The notes beneath the pieces were generated by a model. That model made no database searches. It worked only from the letters and a program-made list of their open reading frames with translations, and had not been told where the DNA came from. Shown here piece after piece: positions 20,796-33,372 of a stretch of DNA of 64,000 nucleotides (its first letter is position 1; each line of letters starts with the position of its first letter). Source of the stretch: Parelaphostrongylus tenuis (Eukaryota > Nematoda > Chromadorea > Rhabditida > Metastrongylidae); assembly GCA_019055375.1 (NCBI GenBank), contig JAHQIW010001224.1, forward strand, positions 1 through 64,000, given 5' to 3'. The translations under genes were made by a program, and so were the position numbers.

Positions 20796-23700
20796 AAACA
20801 ACAGAGATGTTGACGCAGAACGAATTTATGTGGAAAAGTTGCGGGGTGAAGAACAATAACCCAGTGCTGACTTGCTAAGATTGCAATGAAACGTGCTCAA
20901 CGTGTTCTACGATGTTTCCTATGTTAGTATAGAAACTCTACAAGTTTGTACTAACCGATGTTAAATTCTGCCTTTGTTTAAATGCTTCAAACGTTCTAGC
21001 ATCTAACGCTTCAATTGTTTTAGACGATCAGATGTCTTGAAAAAATTCCTTCTTCTTGTTTCCTCTATACGTTTTACACTGCTGATTTGTTGGTCAATCG
21101 AAAACTGAAGTGTTGTTAGAGAAACTGACTTGCTCTCGCGAAAAAAGTCTCTATCACATGATCAGAAACTTTGTCACTTTGGGGACGGTTTTCGGGTTAG
21201 ATTGCACAGATTATAGTGGCTTCACTTTCATGTTTGCCTTTGAAGATCCCGAAATGTTTTCTCTTTTTATAGATATTATAGTTAAACTCAGTGTCTGTGA
21301 TAAATGATAATGAAGCTTCTATACCTATTTTATTTTCAGGTGTAAGTGTGAATTTGCCAATATAACTGACAGGAAAGTGTCCAAGGCAGTCAAATATGCC
21401 TTCATTTTGAAAGTAAAAATTCTCTATTGTTCGTCTCTTTGAGCAGTACTTTCTCCCTTCTGCACCCATCTTCGATCCTTTGAAAAAATGCGTGCACTTC
21501 ATGACTAAGATGATTTACTTACTACCCTGTGACAGTGAAAATAAAAATGTGTTCCACACCCAAGCATTATTTGCTGAAAAGAGCATCTATCCTCTCAGAC
21601 TTTTAGTGAATATTTGATCGTTTGAATTTCGGCATTTTCAATGGTGCGCTTGATTTTTGGAAAAGGCTTTTGCCTTGCTCCAACAGTATGGGGACCGGAC
21701 TTCGTGCTCGTCTCTCGTCGTCAAGGATGTGAGAGTTACTCTGTATCGATAGCACGGATGATTCATGAGGCTTCAGCTAAACGGACCAACGTCTGGACTG
21801 TAGCTGGACTGCGGAACAATCTCGACGTCGTTAAACCCTTCAAACTTGTCCTTGGTCTTCTTGGCCAAATTTTTATTGCTTTCAATATCTAATAAATCAA
21901 TACCAGAACAATGCTTAAACTTTTAACAAAAGCGGCACAAAGATGTTATATTATAAAACTTTCAAGAATTATTGAGAACTTATCGCTCAGCCTAATAAAT
22001 GAGTTAATCTTACTGCCGGTACTACTGTCGTTGACTGGAGACTCTCAAAAAGTAGAGCGTTGATACTCTCTCTTGTATAACAGAAAGCGCCTATCGCACA
22101 CTTCGATTATCAATTTCTGACTTAGAATTGCTAATGAGAAAGCTAAAGTGTTCATCAGTAGACAACAAAAGAAATAGGCCCTTTTTGTGGATGAAACTAC
22201 GAAACTCAACCTTCCGCCTTCGATTCGTTGTTGGGAGATTGAAATTGTTGAAGAGGACAATGAAGTCCGTTTGATTAAGCCACCTTTTGGCCATTGATTA
22301 CTCAACATTACGACTTAGTAGTATGGCTTGCGGCTGATGTAGCATGTTGTGTTATGTCATGTCCACTATATTTTTCGAGTCATTTCCTATGTATACGAAG
22401 TCTGCTGTGAGTACCTGTTCCTCTGCTCCTTTCCACTTGATCGTGACACCTCGATATACATTTTAAGAAATTTTTGAGAACCTGTATTCCTAATAATATG
22501 ATATCTGATCTTCTTTCCTTTCTCTTACATTTTTTTCTCTAATATCCATCTCTAGGTAGGTAACGCTTCTTATTCATGATTAAATAAATTTCATTATTTA
22601 TTTAACTATAGCTTTTACATATGCTCAATAAGGGAAATATTGTGCGTTGATGTATGTTTGTAGGATTGTTGACAAATTCTCTACTTTAGGCTTAATTCGC
22701 TTTTCGCGCACACTTTTTGCGAACTCCGTTATGCCAGTCAATAAGCAATACCTTCTTGAAGAATTCAGTTACTTTATTCTGGCGTAATTCTTTGAGTAAA
22801 TGTATACATCACAATTCTTTGCATCAGTTTTTGAACTAGCGATCATCTGTCTCATATATTATTGAGCCCTTCTATAAGTTTTGGCATTAATGCAATATTC
22901 ACTAAATTTCTCAATTAAAAGTAAATAAAACTGCATAATTTTGGTATGGCTCAATTGTCCATTTCCTAGTAAACATTTTGCTATGCAACTCGCCTATACT
23001 TGCCTTCAGATAGAGCAGTCGAGGGAACATATTCGCTTGCTACTCATGTATGAATGGCGATGCACGAATGGCGCTTAGCGGAAAGTGCTAGTGAAGTGGC
23101 GTGCAGTATTAATGAAGCTTTGGGCGATGATACGGTGCCAAAAACGACAAGGAGTATTTCTCGAATTTTACAGCTGAGAAAACATCTGATGGATTAGTGG
23201 CTCTTAGGCTGTAAAGAGGAAGCTCCGTGAATCTTGGGCACCGCTTCACTAGCATTTCCCCTAGGCACCACTCGTGTATGAGTGAGTAGCAAGCAAAGTT
23301 GCTCTCACAACAGCTTCCTCGTGAAACAAGTGTAAGAAAGTTGTATGCAAAAATGTTCACAAGAAAACGCGCAGTAGATCAATACCAAGATCGTGCAATT
23401 ACATCCACTTCTGATTCGTAAATTTGGTGATTATTACTTTAGCGTCAAAAAATATGGCGACCTAATATTAAGTCGTCCATCGATCGTTTGTCGGTATCCG
23501 TTAACTGGACCATTAGCAAATAGTTTTATTTCAAATTTTTTTCCTTTCAACCGTGTGTAATGCAAAGCGCATATCTCTAACTTCATCCTGTCTGATGTTG
23601 ATTTATGTTTGCTTTAGGTCGATTACGCGCAGCTATAGTCTATTTGATTCTAGCAGGTTGCGCTGTAGTAAAAGGTTGTATCCGATTAATTCCACACAAC

Positions 23701-24270
23701 CGTTACTATGTTATTGCCGTAGGAAAACCGAAAATGACGAGATGGATTGCCGAACATGTAATAGTATAGAGATTCCGCAAGTTGATGGATCGATTGCTTT
23801 GGAGGAAAGCTCTTGAAGATTTACTCCATGCAGCTATTATCACTGTGTCACTGTTGTTGTACATTACGACCCAGTAAAGAGTTATTCTGTGGTCTATGTT
23901 ATAGTGCTAGTGTTCTTTTTTCGCTCCGTAGCTATTGACTTATAATGGAAAGGAAATACGATAATTACATTTTTACGAGAACAGGAGTGCTCAAGAGGTC
24001 AAAGACTGCGGGCACCTGCCAAATATTTTCAGAAAACCTCCGCATGCGCTTCATCCCTCGGGACGGAAATATCCAACTTCGTTTTAAATTCTGAAGATTT
24101 GCATGATCGTTCACTAAGTATGTAAGATTAGATATAAACGAATATCAATCTACTTTGGCAAATAGAAACAAAAAAGCCTCTCCTTAAGAGTGGTTAACGC
24201 GGAACAGCACGAAAATGTCTCGCTACACGCGCAAAATGCTACTAAAAACACGAAAAACTTTACAACTTCG
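20796..24270. other. Non-coding, no recognised gene
   Basis: The best frame (21641-21892, +, ATG start, FCLAPTVWGPDFVLVSRRQG) has fairly even codon use but no splice context, homology I recognise or repeat partner, so it is not called. The rest is AT-rich without structure. Confidence 0.35.
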
Positions 24271-24274
24271 GCAC

Positions 24275-24370
24275 AAAAATTTGTTTCCAACATTTGCAGC
24301 GATAAGACAAACGTGGGCAGTACGCTCGAATCAGCCGCAGAGCATGGATTTACTTTTAGCTGGTCATCTT
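24275..24370 (+). repeat. Interspersed repeat unit (7.3/24.3/55.9 kb family)
   Basis: Shares TTTCCAACATTTGCAGCGAT, then AGACAAACGTGGGCAGT with 7335-7445, plus a following TGGATTTACTTT block. The overlapping open frames here are accidental. Confidence 0.55.
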
Positions 24371-24666
24371 TGCATAAAAAGCGAACTCTTTCAGAGTTCG
24401 ATAATGTTCGGACCGAAGATTCAAATTAGGATGTGAGCCGTTTAAAAAAATAGGCAAAGAATAAACTGTTAGGTTGGTAAATAGCATTAAAGTAGTTCAC
24501 TAAGTAGATATCAAAACAGGTGTAAAGAAAGAAAGCCAAACAGATGGACACACTTTAAACAACAAGAGAATTGTACAGAAGGACAAGAAGTTACAAGATA
24601 ATATGGCAAACGTAAGAGAGAGAGACGGACAGATGGACAGTTAAACAACTATATAAGTTATATTTA

Positions 24667-24715
24667 CTGACAGCATATTTTAAGAGCTCATGAAAGCCTT
24701 AAAATATGCTGTCAG
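24667..24715. repeat. Perfect 18-bp hairpin
   Basis: CTGACAGCATATTTTAAG (24667-24684) pairs perfectly with CTTAAAATATGCTGTCAG (24698-24715) across a 13-base loop. The right arm is identical to the tail of the hammerhead repeat at 5928-5942, linking this hairpin to that family. Confidence 0.85.
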
Positions 24716-25689
24716 GATGTATTATATATCTCTAACTGGGCCTTCGATTTGTCGATATAAGCAATTTGATGAGATACGTCTAGGCATTTCCACACCTACC
24801 TAGGGTATGCCAAGAAGTGCTGCTATGCGCACTGTAAATTGTGACAACGGGTCCTGTGAACTAAAAGAAAAGTTTCGCATAGCAATAATGAAGCAGTCAC
24901 ATGAACTGAGAACTGAGTGATCACCAAATTGCGGTTTTTGCTGGGAGAGGGGGTTGTGGCGACCACCAGGTGACGGAACTTTACAGCAAGGCACGTGAGA
25001 CTCGCCTCCGATGGGTAGAGAGCACGGTCCCATGTTTGATCACCCTTCTTTGTACATATTCCTCCCGACCCTCAATTCCGACAATCACCTGGACGCTCCC
25101 CTCGTGGACTTTCGAAGACCACGTGAAACATTGACACAGCCGTGATCCATATAATGTGATCGCTCCCCACGGCCACCAACGTACTTACAGAAGGCTCGAG
25201 AACGATGACTTAGCATCGACGCTGGTGCCTCAACGTCTTTGTTCGTCAGTCTTGCTCTTGTCTTCACCTTGTGCGGTTGCTTGTCTTTTGTTCCGTGCTT
25301 CTCATTGCGGACTCATCGTTTCGCTTCAATCGTCAATCGTCGATTAGTTTCAAACCGAACTTATCATTACTCTCGAGTATAACTGTTGGATTTTAGTCCT
25401 TTGTCGCATCAGAAGACAGTTTATTGCTGCTCAATCTATGTGTGAGGTCACGTCGTGAATGTGTATAGATTGTTTGATATTGCTATTGTAATATTCCTGC
25501 TTATAGGTTTTCGTATACTAGAGATTCATCTTTCGTACAACTGGAGATCACGAATGATTCTTTGAATTATTCACTGCCTGTTTACTGGATAAATCAATAA
25601 CCGAATCACGTGGCCGCAGAAGAACGAGCAACAAAATCTCTAAGACCCGCGTGGAGTTTGAAGGCGAAGAAAGTGCCAGAACCATTATA

Positions 25690-25880
25690 CTTCCACCGTA
25701 TGTCGAGTGTAAAAAGCTTGCTACCGATTTCTCCAATTAGGGGTAGATTCCAAATAAATTGGCTGGGCGAAAAGGCACCGTGCTGCTGATGTTGCTGGAA
25801 GGCCAAAACACGTGTTTAGCACTTTACAAGTGCCGTGCAGATCTCGTGAATGGCAAAAAATATGTTATCAGTTCAAAAAT
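25690..25880 (+). repeat. Second hammerhead-bearing repeat family, diverged copy
   Basis: Aligns in order with 5760-5960: an AAAGGCACCGTGCTG lead-in, ribozyme-like core, GCACTTTACAAGTGCC hairpin, then AAAAATATGTTATCAG. Limits are approximate. Confidence 0.55.
25780..25822 (+). ncRNA. Degenerate hammerhead ribozyme (HHR6)
   Basis: Stem I is perfect in length (GTGCTG with TAGCAC, six pairs including one G-U) and stem II GCT-GGAA-GGC is intact. Two core bases are changed: CTGATGA reads CTGATGT and GAAAC reads AAAAC. GTT occupies the cleavage triplet. It is almost certainly inactive, but it shows the ancestral stems of this family. Confidence 0.55.
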
Positions 25881-26945
25881 TAATGAATTAGCACGGATAA
25901 AACAAAGAGGTATTTGATCGCCATACGAAATCTTCCGCAGTTCTACCCAAAACATTTAGAGTAGTGTTAAGAACAATATGGACTTCTCAACATTTTTAAA
26001 CCCATTTCGCCACAAACAAGCACAGTGTCACATTGAAACAGTGCTGATTTAGTAACCGATATGACTTTTGACGCTGTAGAATAATCCCTCGGGATCGACG
26101 TGCTATTCCTCGCTTCACAAAAGGGAAAAGTACGTGGGAATGGTTTGAGGAATTCCAAAAAGGCTTTGAGAAACGTAGTTGCGGTGCCAACGAACAATAT
26201 CTTTTCCTGTAGGGCCAAATGGGATAAATACGCATTTGTAGGCCATGGTGAAGTATTAAACGTTTGGTGACAGATCTAATGCGAGGTTTTTGAGTTCCGA
26301 TAGAACGATCACAGCAGATGATACCGTCATAGGATCCATGAAGTTCATGAAGAAATAGCAATGCCAGTGTTCAAAATTAGCCGGTGAGAAATGCCCGATC
26401 ATCTAACAAGACAACGGTCCATCAAATAACTCATTAACTAACACTGCGAAAACCAAAAAATTATATCACCATAACCATCTTATGAGCCACAATCAGCCAC
26501 AATCAGCAGATTTTCCACCGTCCGACTAACACTTTTTCTTAGGATCTTTTCTTAACAAAACTTCCGACTGCTAAGCTATTTTGTGTGGATAATCTTGTGT
26601 CAAATTGACAGCAAAGTACAATCCTAACTTAGGTTATTTTGATTCAAAAAAGTCCATTTCTCGTCACATTATAGCCCCAAAGCTCCACTATCAAACATAC
26701 TCATTTAGTTATCGAAGGAAGTATAACAATCATGATAACCTGATATTGAGATCGTGAGACATTAGTCTCAAGCTGGCTTACAGAAGAGATGTCACTATGT
26801 GCCCTTCCTTGGAAAGAAAAGTAATTTGGATATAGTTGTTTACATGATGGTACTTTCTCGGCGATTAGCCAGAAAGACGATAGGAAGTTGTTGTTCTTTT
26901 GAAGACACTGAAGAAAAAACAAAGTTCGGTACAAACAACACTTCC
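25881..26945. other. Non-coding, no recognised gene
   Basis: A minus-strand frame at 25996-26361 is long for the region but has no motif I recognise and no splice-site support. It is left uncalled. Confidence 0.35.
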
Positions 26946-26949
26946 CTCG

Positions 26950-27065
26950 GAGGGCCAGTGTTGATAGGCAGCTGGAGCCGCACCGTCGCTTTCCCACAAA
27001 TGGCAACGTCGTCATTATCTGTGCAAGCATGTCTGGTTGTCTGCCTGCCTTCTCACGAGAAACCT
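26950..27065 (-). repeat. Dispersed repeat (27.0/36.1/47.4 kb family)
   Basis: On the minus strand this holds ACATGCTTGCACAGATAATG followed by GTGGGAAAGCGACGG. The same pair occurs at 47390-47450 (+), and a more diverged form at about 36110-36190 (-), with GCAGGCAGA-type lead-in and GGCCCTCCGAGGG/GGTCCTCAAGGG tails. Identity of the parent element is unknown. Confidence 0.55.
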
Positions 27066-27170
27066 CGCAGCCATCAAGTGAGATATGACGTCGCGTGGTG
27101 AGAAGCAGAATGAGTCTCACGATCCGTTCAGCTAACTGACCTCCACGGACCCCAACTGGGCCTGTCCGCC

Positions 27171-27330
27171 AGCGTGGAAACGACTCCACCTTCTCTGCTC
27201 CAATTAAATGCCGACTACAGTACTGCTTTTCGTATCAAGATCCACAGTTAAATTTTGAACTGTTTTGCAACGAAAAGCAGCACTGTAGTCGGCGACTAGT
27301 CGGTGCAGAGGAGATGGAATCGTTCCCATG
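27171..27330. repeat. Inverted repeat, ~60-bp arms
   Basis: Left arm 27171-27230 and right arm 27269-27330 pair through ACGAAAAGCAG.ACTGTAGTCGG and GCAGAGGAGATGGAATCGTT-type blocks around a loop of about 38 bases. Probably a small fold-back element, adjacent to the repeat at 26950. Confidence 0.65.
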
Positions 27331-27828
27331 TTGGCAGACACGTCTAATTAGTTTCCACGTAAATCAACCAGTCAAAAAGCTATCCAACTGATTCCGAGTG
27401 TGACAAGCGAGGTGGCCTTCACTGAACTTCTTTCGTCCAAGCCAATGACGTTTCTATGTTTCCAGCTACCACTTATGATCTAACATTCTGAGCGTACTCC
27501 TCGGATTTGCATTCGTATGTTTCACGACAATGCCTTACTTTATGTTCCCTTTAGTAATATTACAGTTGCACCACGTATTTTGCGCCTTGTTGTTTCCTTT
27601 TTACTTCCCAGCATTCACTCTGCAACATTTCAGCAACTTCTGCGCATTTATTGTTGTTATGTAATATAAGCCACCGACTGCACCAAACCGATTTTGTAAC
27701 TCTTGAACGCGTAATTCCCACCCCTTTTAACTCGAACGTTATTCGACGAAAATTTTGATAACACATTCTCTGTTTGGTATTTGTGTGAGCTGGAATATTT
27801 GAACACTTTATATAGACAGCGAGAGATC

Positions 27829-28061
27829 TCAAAAAAGCAATCCTAAATCGTTAGTCACGTAGTGGTGAGCCTGATGAGACCCAGTAGACACCGGCAAAGA
27901 AACGCGTTCATCAGCTCCCGATTGTGCAAAGTGATTTTGTGAAGGATGATTGATTGCAAGAGAACAGGGCACACGGTTCTGTCGTCTCACGGAGAGCGGA
28001 AGTGATTGAGTAGTTGATATTGTTGCAGGAGTGCTATTCGAAGACGTGCTAGGAGCGGAAT
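27829..28061 (-). CDS. Terminal coding exon of the zinc-finger gene
   Basis: Follows a strong acceptor (TTATTTCAG) at 28062-28064, enters in phase 1 and stays open for 77 codons to TGA at 27829-27831. The peptide is Ser/Thr-rich (SAPSTSSNSTPATISTTQSL) and ends NDLGLLF. Assignment to the zinc-finger gene rests on strand, proximity and phase compatibility; the exon immediately upstream is not identified. It could instead end a separate gene. Confidence 0.6.
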
Positions 28062-31000
28062 CTGAAATAACATGTAAATCTCATGCAGGACAGACACAAT
28101 GAAATCAAGATATAAAAGATGGAGCAATGATCAGCGACCAGATGTGTTAGTTTCTAGCAATTCATGTAATTTCACAAAGGTTTCTGACCAAATTTATAAT
28201 GGCATGTCCAACATAGAAATTTAACCCTTTCTGGACTGAATGTATCCACTTCGATAAACGATTTTGTGGAGACAAGAATTTAGTGACCTTCACCACTGAA
28301 GTATAAGTTTTGCTATTCTGCTGCGACACAAACTTGATTTATTAAGAAGTTTGAATATGATTTTGAGTAAGAAATGCCATCCAAAAAACCTTGCAGTTCT
28401 GCAAAACATTAGAAAAAGTTTCTTATACAAATTTATCAAAATGCTGACCTCTTAAGTCCTGCGCTACTAAAAACCATCCTACGACGTTTTGAAACGCGCT
28501 CGTATTGGCTTATAAAAATTGGATTTTTGCCCTTGAATTCATTCCTGTCTAAAATTGTTTCGATAAGTTCAGTTATCGCATGGAACCGTTGGATGCTGGA
28601 TGTGCTAAGATTGTCTCAAAACATGTTGTAAAGTAATTCCATGAATCGACAGCAGTGGGTTCGGACGGTGAATCACTGTAGAAGGTACCATGTACTAGCA
28701 ATATCATATCTTAAGATGAACAAAGCAGTGTCACTTGAGGAAATCTGTGAAGTTCTCAACTTCAAAACTCCTGTAGATATCAAAAATTTTCCGCCTTGCA
28801 AAGAAACAGCATAGTTCCTACTAGAATACTGTCGAGTTACACTGCCTTCATGGCTATCGTGAGTTGACGTACAAATTAGAGACTGAAGGACTATGCTTAT
28901 ATACTTCAGAGCATATTATAAGTAAGACTCGATAAAGGTGAGATCCAATGGGCTCTCCAAACAGTCGTTTTTCAAAATTTAGACTGGTCGGATGATTGGC
29001 GCATTTGCTTTATAGTACGCACCATACATTATCGGTTGCATCAACGGCGACCGCCAAGAGATAAGCCAAAAAACATTCCGATGTAAACTCGTTTTGCTTG
29101 ATGACTTATGCAGCATTATCGGTGTTTAAAGTAAATGTTTTATCTTCCTAGACATTCTTACTAGTGGTATTACCAATCACCTACCCCGTAGAGATGGTGG
29201 CTTGCCCTAGGGGAGTGGTCAAGCCACATACAACCACAATTCTGTAGAGCATCTCGAAATAGTGTTCGACACGCACCTAGCTCATAATAATGGTGTTTAG
29301 AAAATTACATACCGACGCAGAGTTCAGCAAAACGTTAAGAAGTCTTCGTGCTGGACTTGATTCGGAGATAGGGCATATCGATCAGATTCTTCGCAGTTCT
29401 CACGATGACTGCTTCAGGCAAAACTGATGACATCTCACCAGGTGCTCCACGATTGGTTGCACACATGTGTTCTTCATTCAGATTTGAATACAAAGCTGTC
29501 GGAAGTCGTACAGACGAGCTTGAAACTTAAACTGGATATCAAAAAGCTAAAAAGCCAATGAACTGTTTCTCAATAAATCAACATCGAATCTGAAAGAAAA
29601 ATGTTACAACATGAGCAATTTGCCTCACATTGAGCACATTGTTGGATTTCCATTCAAAAATTCATAGTACTTGATGTTCCGAAAAATTAGCAGCTATAGA
29701 GAAAAAATTTCCAGAATTAAGTCATTATTTTTAGCTTTTGTATAAGACGAAGTAGGCATATCAGTTAAGCTTTCAAAAGAAAAATCAGACGGCTGTTTCT
29801 TAGGAAAAAGGAAGAAACGTCTCTTTTTCTTTTCTGCGTACTTGATAAAACTCACCAATGCAAAACATCTCAATGGATCTTCTGGGCATGTCGTAAACGC
29901 GTCTCCATGTGTAAGAAACGAGCGACGGCTACACTGCGTTGGTATCGCGAATCGACCCTTAATAGATGTGTTATACAGCATTAAAAATGAAATCGGGAAA
30001 GTACATAAAGATATGCGAAGACAGGTGGCGATAATTGATTTGGGCACAAAGTCATTATGTTTGTAAAGCCGTGACATTCTGTCATAAAAGCCGGACAACC
30101 ATGACTATTCGGATTAGAAAAAAAGCGTCTTGGGAAACTACCTTCGTTCCCTGTGCTTGCTTATGCAGAACTTCGTCTTTTGGCTGGAAATAGAGATCAG
30201 ACACAACAGCGCATCCGAGTGAACGTAACAATGTCCCCTTAAATGAACGCTACAGTGATTATTTAAAATCGACGCTACGGTGACGAATTGTCTTAGTCTA
30301 GCTAACTCGCCACAGCTTGAGTTTCCCAACTTCTCCAGAATTTTTTGGAAAATTAAATTATTCAGAAATTAGACATAAGTACAAAGGAAAGATTATGCCA
30401 TTGCTTTGATCATGTATGAGTGTCAAACTTGAAAAAAGAGACCAGCTTATTGAAACTCTATCCAGATCACACCTCTTTTACAAGAGTTTGTTTGAAGAAG
30501 AAAAACCACAACTGCAGAATGGAATCTCCTTTTGTATGCGACTCACGATTACCATTCTGATCTTAACGTGGCTGGAACAGATGTGAGCGCAGAAAGTGAG
30601 TTGCTTTCTTGTAGAACGAAGGTTTCAAGTCCATCAATTCTCGATTCCCGTGTAATCTAGAAACAGACCACGACCTGCGGTGGCCAAACGCCGCGTGCCG
30701 CACAGGAATCAAGAGCGCATTGCCGTTGTAATGAGCCTCACTCGCCGCCCGAGAAGTTTTGAGGATTTTTTTCTAGTGACGAAGTTCCCAGAGATTTCTG
30801 TAGTGACTGGGCCGAGTCAACAAAATGGGAACGAGTATGGAAGAAACTACCGTACGACACTGATAAAGTCTGACGGACTTACACGGGAAATAGGTGGATT
30901 CGACCATTTACCATCAGAACATTGACGGTAACTCGTGTGAGCAAAAAGACGATCCATATTAGCCGATCCTAATAAGCAGTTCTTGCAAAAACCAATGATA

Positions 31001-33220
31001 GGTACGTCATGATCTGTGTATGGGTGATAATACATAGTAGTCTTCTGAAATAGTATGCATCGAAAAGAACCAATTAAGGTCTACACAAAGGAGTAGGATT
31101 ACATCGTGGTATGTCCTATTCGGAGTGCAAATCAAGCAACGATCTGGCAGTTTTCTTGCATCGTTACTTTGCCGATGTTCACGAAGATTCGCCACCGTCA
31201 GACAGATACCGCTGCACCTCTCACATGGACTACAAGTGAATATCAATTATAAGTATAATTTCATTAATATGAATAAATACTCGGAGTAAATACAAATACA
31301 TAATAAATATTTCACGTACAAATGCCTCATTAATCAACACAATCTGCAGCAGAAAACTCACAAGGCAAGGCCATTTCTCATGTGCTTACATAAATGATGA
31401 CGGGCTTTTTGTGGAACTCCAAATGCTACAGCACACTGCTGACAGATATACATAAGAGAATCCTCGTTGAGGGGCACACCGTAGGCCTAAAAACAACTAA
31501 AGAGCTTAAATAACGTCCCAAACACTTAAAAAAATTTTATAGTCGTATGAATTACTTCTGAAAATAAGTTAATTTCAATCATATTAACAGCGAAGCTGAG
31601 TCTAATTTTCCATCTGTGATGCTAACCAACAAAAACTATTTCAAAAAAACGCGCAGGTAGCGCAGTGGTTAGGAGAGCTCTACATCACGCACTTGGTCGA
31701 TGGTTCGATCTCCGCTCTTAGATAGCAAAGGTCTCATCACGTCCGAGGTCGGCAAACTGATATCAGACATTTTGGAAGGATATCGAGCACTGATTTTACA
31801 TATCAGCAGGCCTCAGCAAGCGATTGTGAAGACCACATATGCATCCAATCACCTCATACAGAATCAAAAATTCCGGACGAACGCATCGCGTATCTCTCAG
31901 GTATTGATCAACGTCGAGAGCTTTATTCTTTATGACTTGAAAGAACAACTGACCTAAGTGCGATTACCTCAGGATCAGAAATGATGTTTCTCCAATCAGT
32001 AAAACACCACTGGAGATAGAAAAACGAAAACGAAGAAAATTAATTGGGTTTCGCACAAGTCGTCAAAATGTGCGAACATGAGTTACCCAAGTTTCCCAGT
32101 GAATACGTCTGTTGATGACAGCAGTATTCATATATGAAACTGCCAATTATAAGTCAAGTTTGGAAAAATATTAGACATACGCGAAGGCCAAACCAACCTC
32201 GTTGCATAGATTCGAGACGATATCGTTTTGATGCGAATGTTGTTCGTGATAACGACAAGTGGATTTTCTGAGAAATCTTCGCTACACATTGAGCGCTTGT
32301 ATTCGCTCTCTTGTGTAGCAGCAACTGTGTGTGATACAGCTCTAGCTGGTCTAAACCAAGCAACATTCAAAAGCGTATAGGAATTTCTTAGGGAGTACTT
32401 TTAGGTTCAAAGCAAGACTCTTAGGAAGCTCAGTATTATCACTAATTAGAGAAAGAAGGGATATAAATGCAAAGAGAATGTTATACATATGAAGGTAAAC
32501 ACTCACAATTCGATAACGTCAAGTATCATGCATTCGTCGTCTCCTTTGTTGACGGTGTGCACAACAGGAGCCACAAAGCTTGACAATGAGGGATGTTGAG
32601 AAAAATCACGTTTATTGTATGCCTTGATGATTTCAAAACAGAGTTATTTGAATTTTTCACCAAACACAAAAAAAATGTAAGTACTACATCGCGTGAAAAA
32701 TACAAACGATAAGTATGCACAACGCAAACCTTGCTCATATCACGAATGATAAGTGTGCTATCTTCGCCATCATCCATAACAGCAGTCTTCGGAACGGCAT
32801 TTGATGTTTCCTCCCTCTTTTCGCGCACCATGGCAGACTCTGAACGTGACTTTTGAAAGGCACTGGACTTTTGAACCCTAGTTGTATAGACAATCTTAAA
32901 CCTCACCATTGTCTATAACAATGGCCGATGGTGGAGGACAGAGGTCATCGGTTAATGTTGCAAGTATTTGTCGTTGCCTTTCCAGCAACGAAGAGGATAC
33001 TGCATTTTTTGAGCTACTCGCTTCCGTTTGAAAAAATTCTTCACTACTGAAAAAGATAAGATGACAAAAGAAGATAGCCACAGGTGCACTGCACCTTAGG
33101 TTATACGGTTAGTAGAATTCAATGATACCTTTGATATGTGGTGTATTCCAAAATGCTGTAGTCTTCGAGAGTATTTTCTGATGCTTCTGCGAGTGCGCTA
33201 CCAGAATCCAGCAACTCCAT
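27829..33220 (-). CDS. C2H2 zinc-finger protein, multi-exon gene
   Basis: Exons (plus coordinates, read downward): 33129-33220, 32907-33046, 32730-32839, 32507-32622, 32198-32350, 31968-32009, 31362-31486, 31085-31229, 30883-31044, 30553-30656, 29856-29928, 27829-28061. The first six chain in phase with good donors (GTGAGG, GTTTGC, GTGAGT, GTAATC) and acceptors (TTTTCAG, TTTAG, CTCCAG); so do the seventh to eleventh. The start is the ATG at 33220 (MELLDSGSALAEASEN), with an in-frame TAA just upstream. The N-terminal half is acidic and serine-rich, without a known domain. Exon 7 has a textbook finger (C-x2-C-x12-H-x3-H, CQQC to HLCKH); exon 8 has CERC...EH and CLIC; exon 9 has CKNC-x12-H-x5-C. 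The last exon is Ser/Thr/Pro-rich and ends GLLF. AATAAA lies about 180 bases beyond. Unresolved: the frame between exons 6 and 7, and one or more exons between 29856 and 28061. Probably a nuclear DNA-binding protein; specific identity unknown. Confidence 0.68.
29330..29510 (-). other. Possible additional exon(s) of the zinc-finger gene
   Basis: Minus-strand sequence with coding appearance in two overlapping frames (LYSNLNEEHMCATNRGAPGE; HRENCEESDRYALSPNQVQH). A good donor, TCG|GTATGT, lies near 29311 and another, ATC|GTGAGA, near 29410. I cannot fix acceptors or phase, so this is a candidate only. Confidence 0.3.
30883..31486 (-). CDS. Zinc-finger core exons of the gene at 27829-33220
   Basis: Three exons with short introns. 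Exon 31362-31486 follows acceptor GTTTTTAG and encodes MYICQQCAVAFG through the HLCKH pair. Exon 31085-31229 follows CACTTGTAG, is split after phase 2, and encodes PCERCSGICLTVANLREH then RCLIC. A 40-base intron precedes exon 30883-31044 (acceptor TATTTCAG, donor CGT|GTAAGT), which encodes GFCKNCLLGSANMDRLFAHT. All junction phases agree. The second finger lacks a clear last histidine and the fourth has Cys in the last position, so only one finger is canonical; the others could be degenerate or C2HC type. Confidence 0.72.
31655..31790 (+). repeat. tRNA-derived SINE-like unit within an intron
   Basis: Box-A-like TAGCGCAGTGGTTAGGAGAG and box-B-like GGTTCGATCTC, about 40 bases apart, then a body with TCCGAGGTCGGC shared with the minus-strand unit at 8680-8828. 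It lies antisense between exons 6 and 7 of the zinc-finger gene, in the same interval where the reading phase could not be resolved. Confidence 0.6.
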
Positions 33221-33372
33221 CGAATCTTCTCCTTGATCTTAACTTAAGTCAAGCATATTCAAGTGCTGACTCAAAGTTAAACACCGAAACTAAACGGTGT
33301 GTGTTAGATGCATAATTCTATATGCTCATAAAAAGAATACAGAGACAGTTCAAACAGAACACTGTTGCCTGT

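Noticed and set aside
21641..21892. ATG-initiated 83-codon frame with even codon use
   Set aside because: No homology I recognise, no splice context, and frames of this size are expected in 64 kb.
27855..27905. CTGATGA...GAAAC on the plus strand near 27.86 kb
   Set aside because: The 21 bases between the motifs cannot form stem II, no stem I pairs, and the segment lies within a credible minus-strand coding exon.
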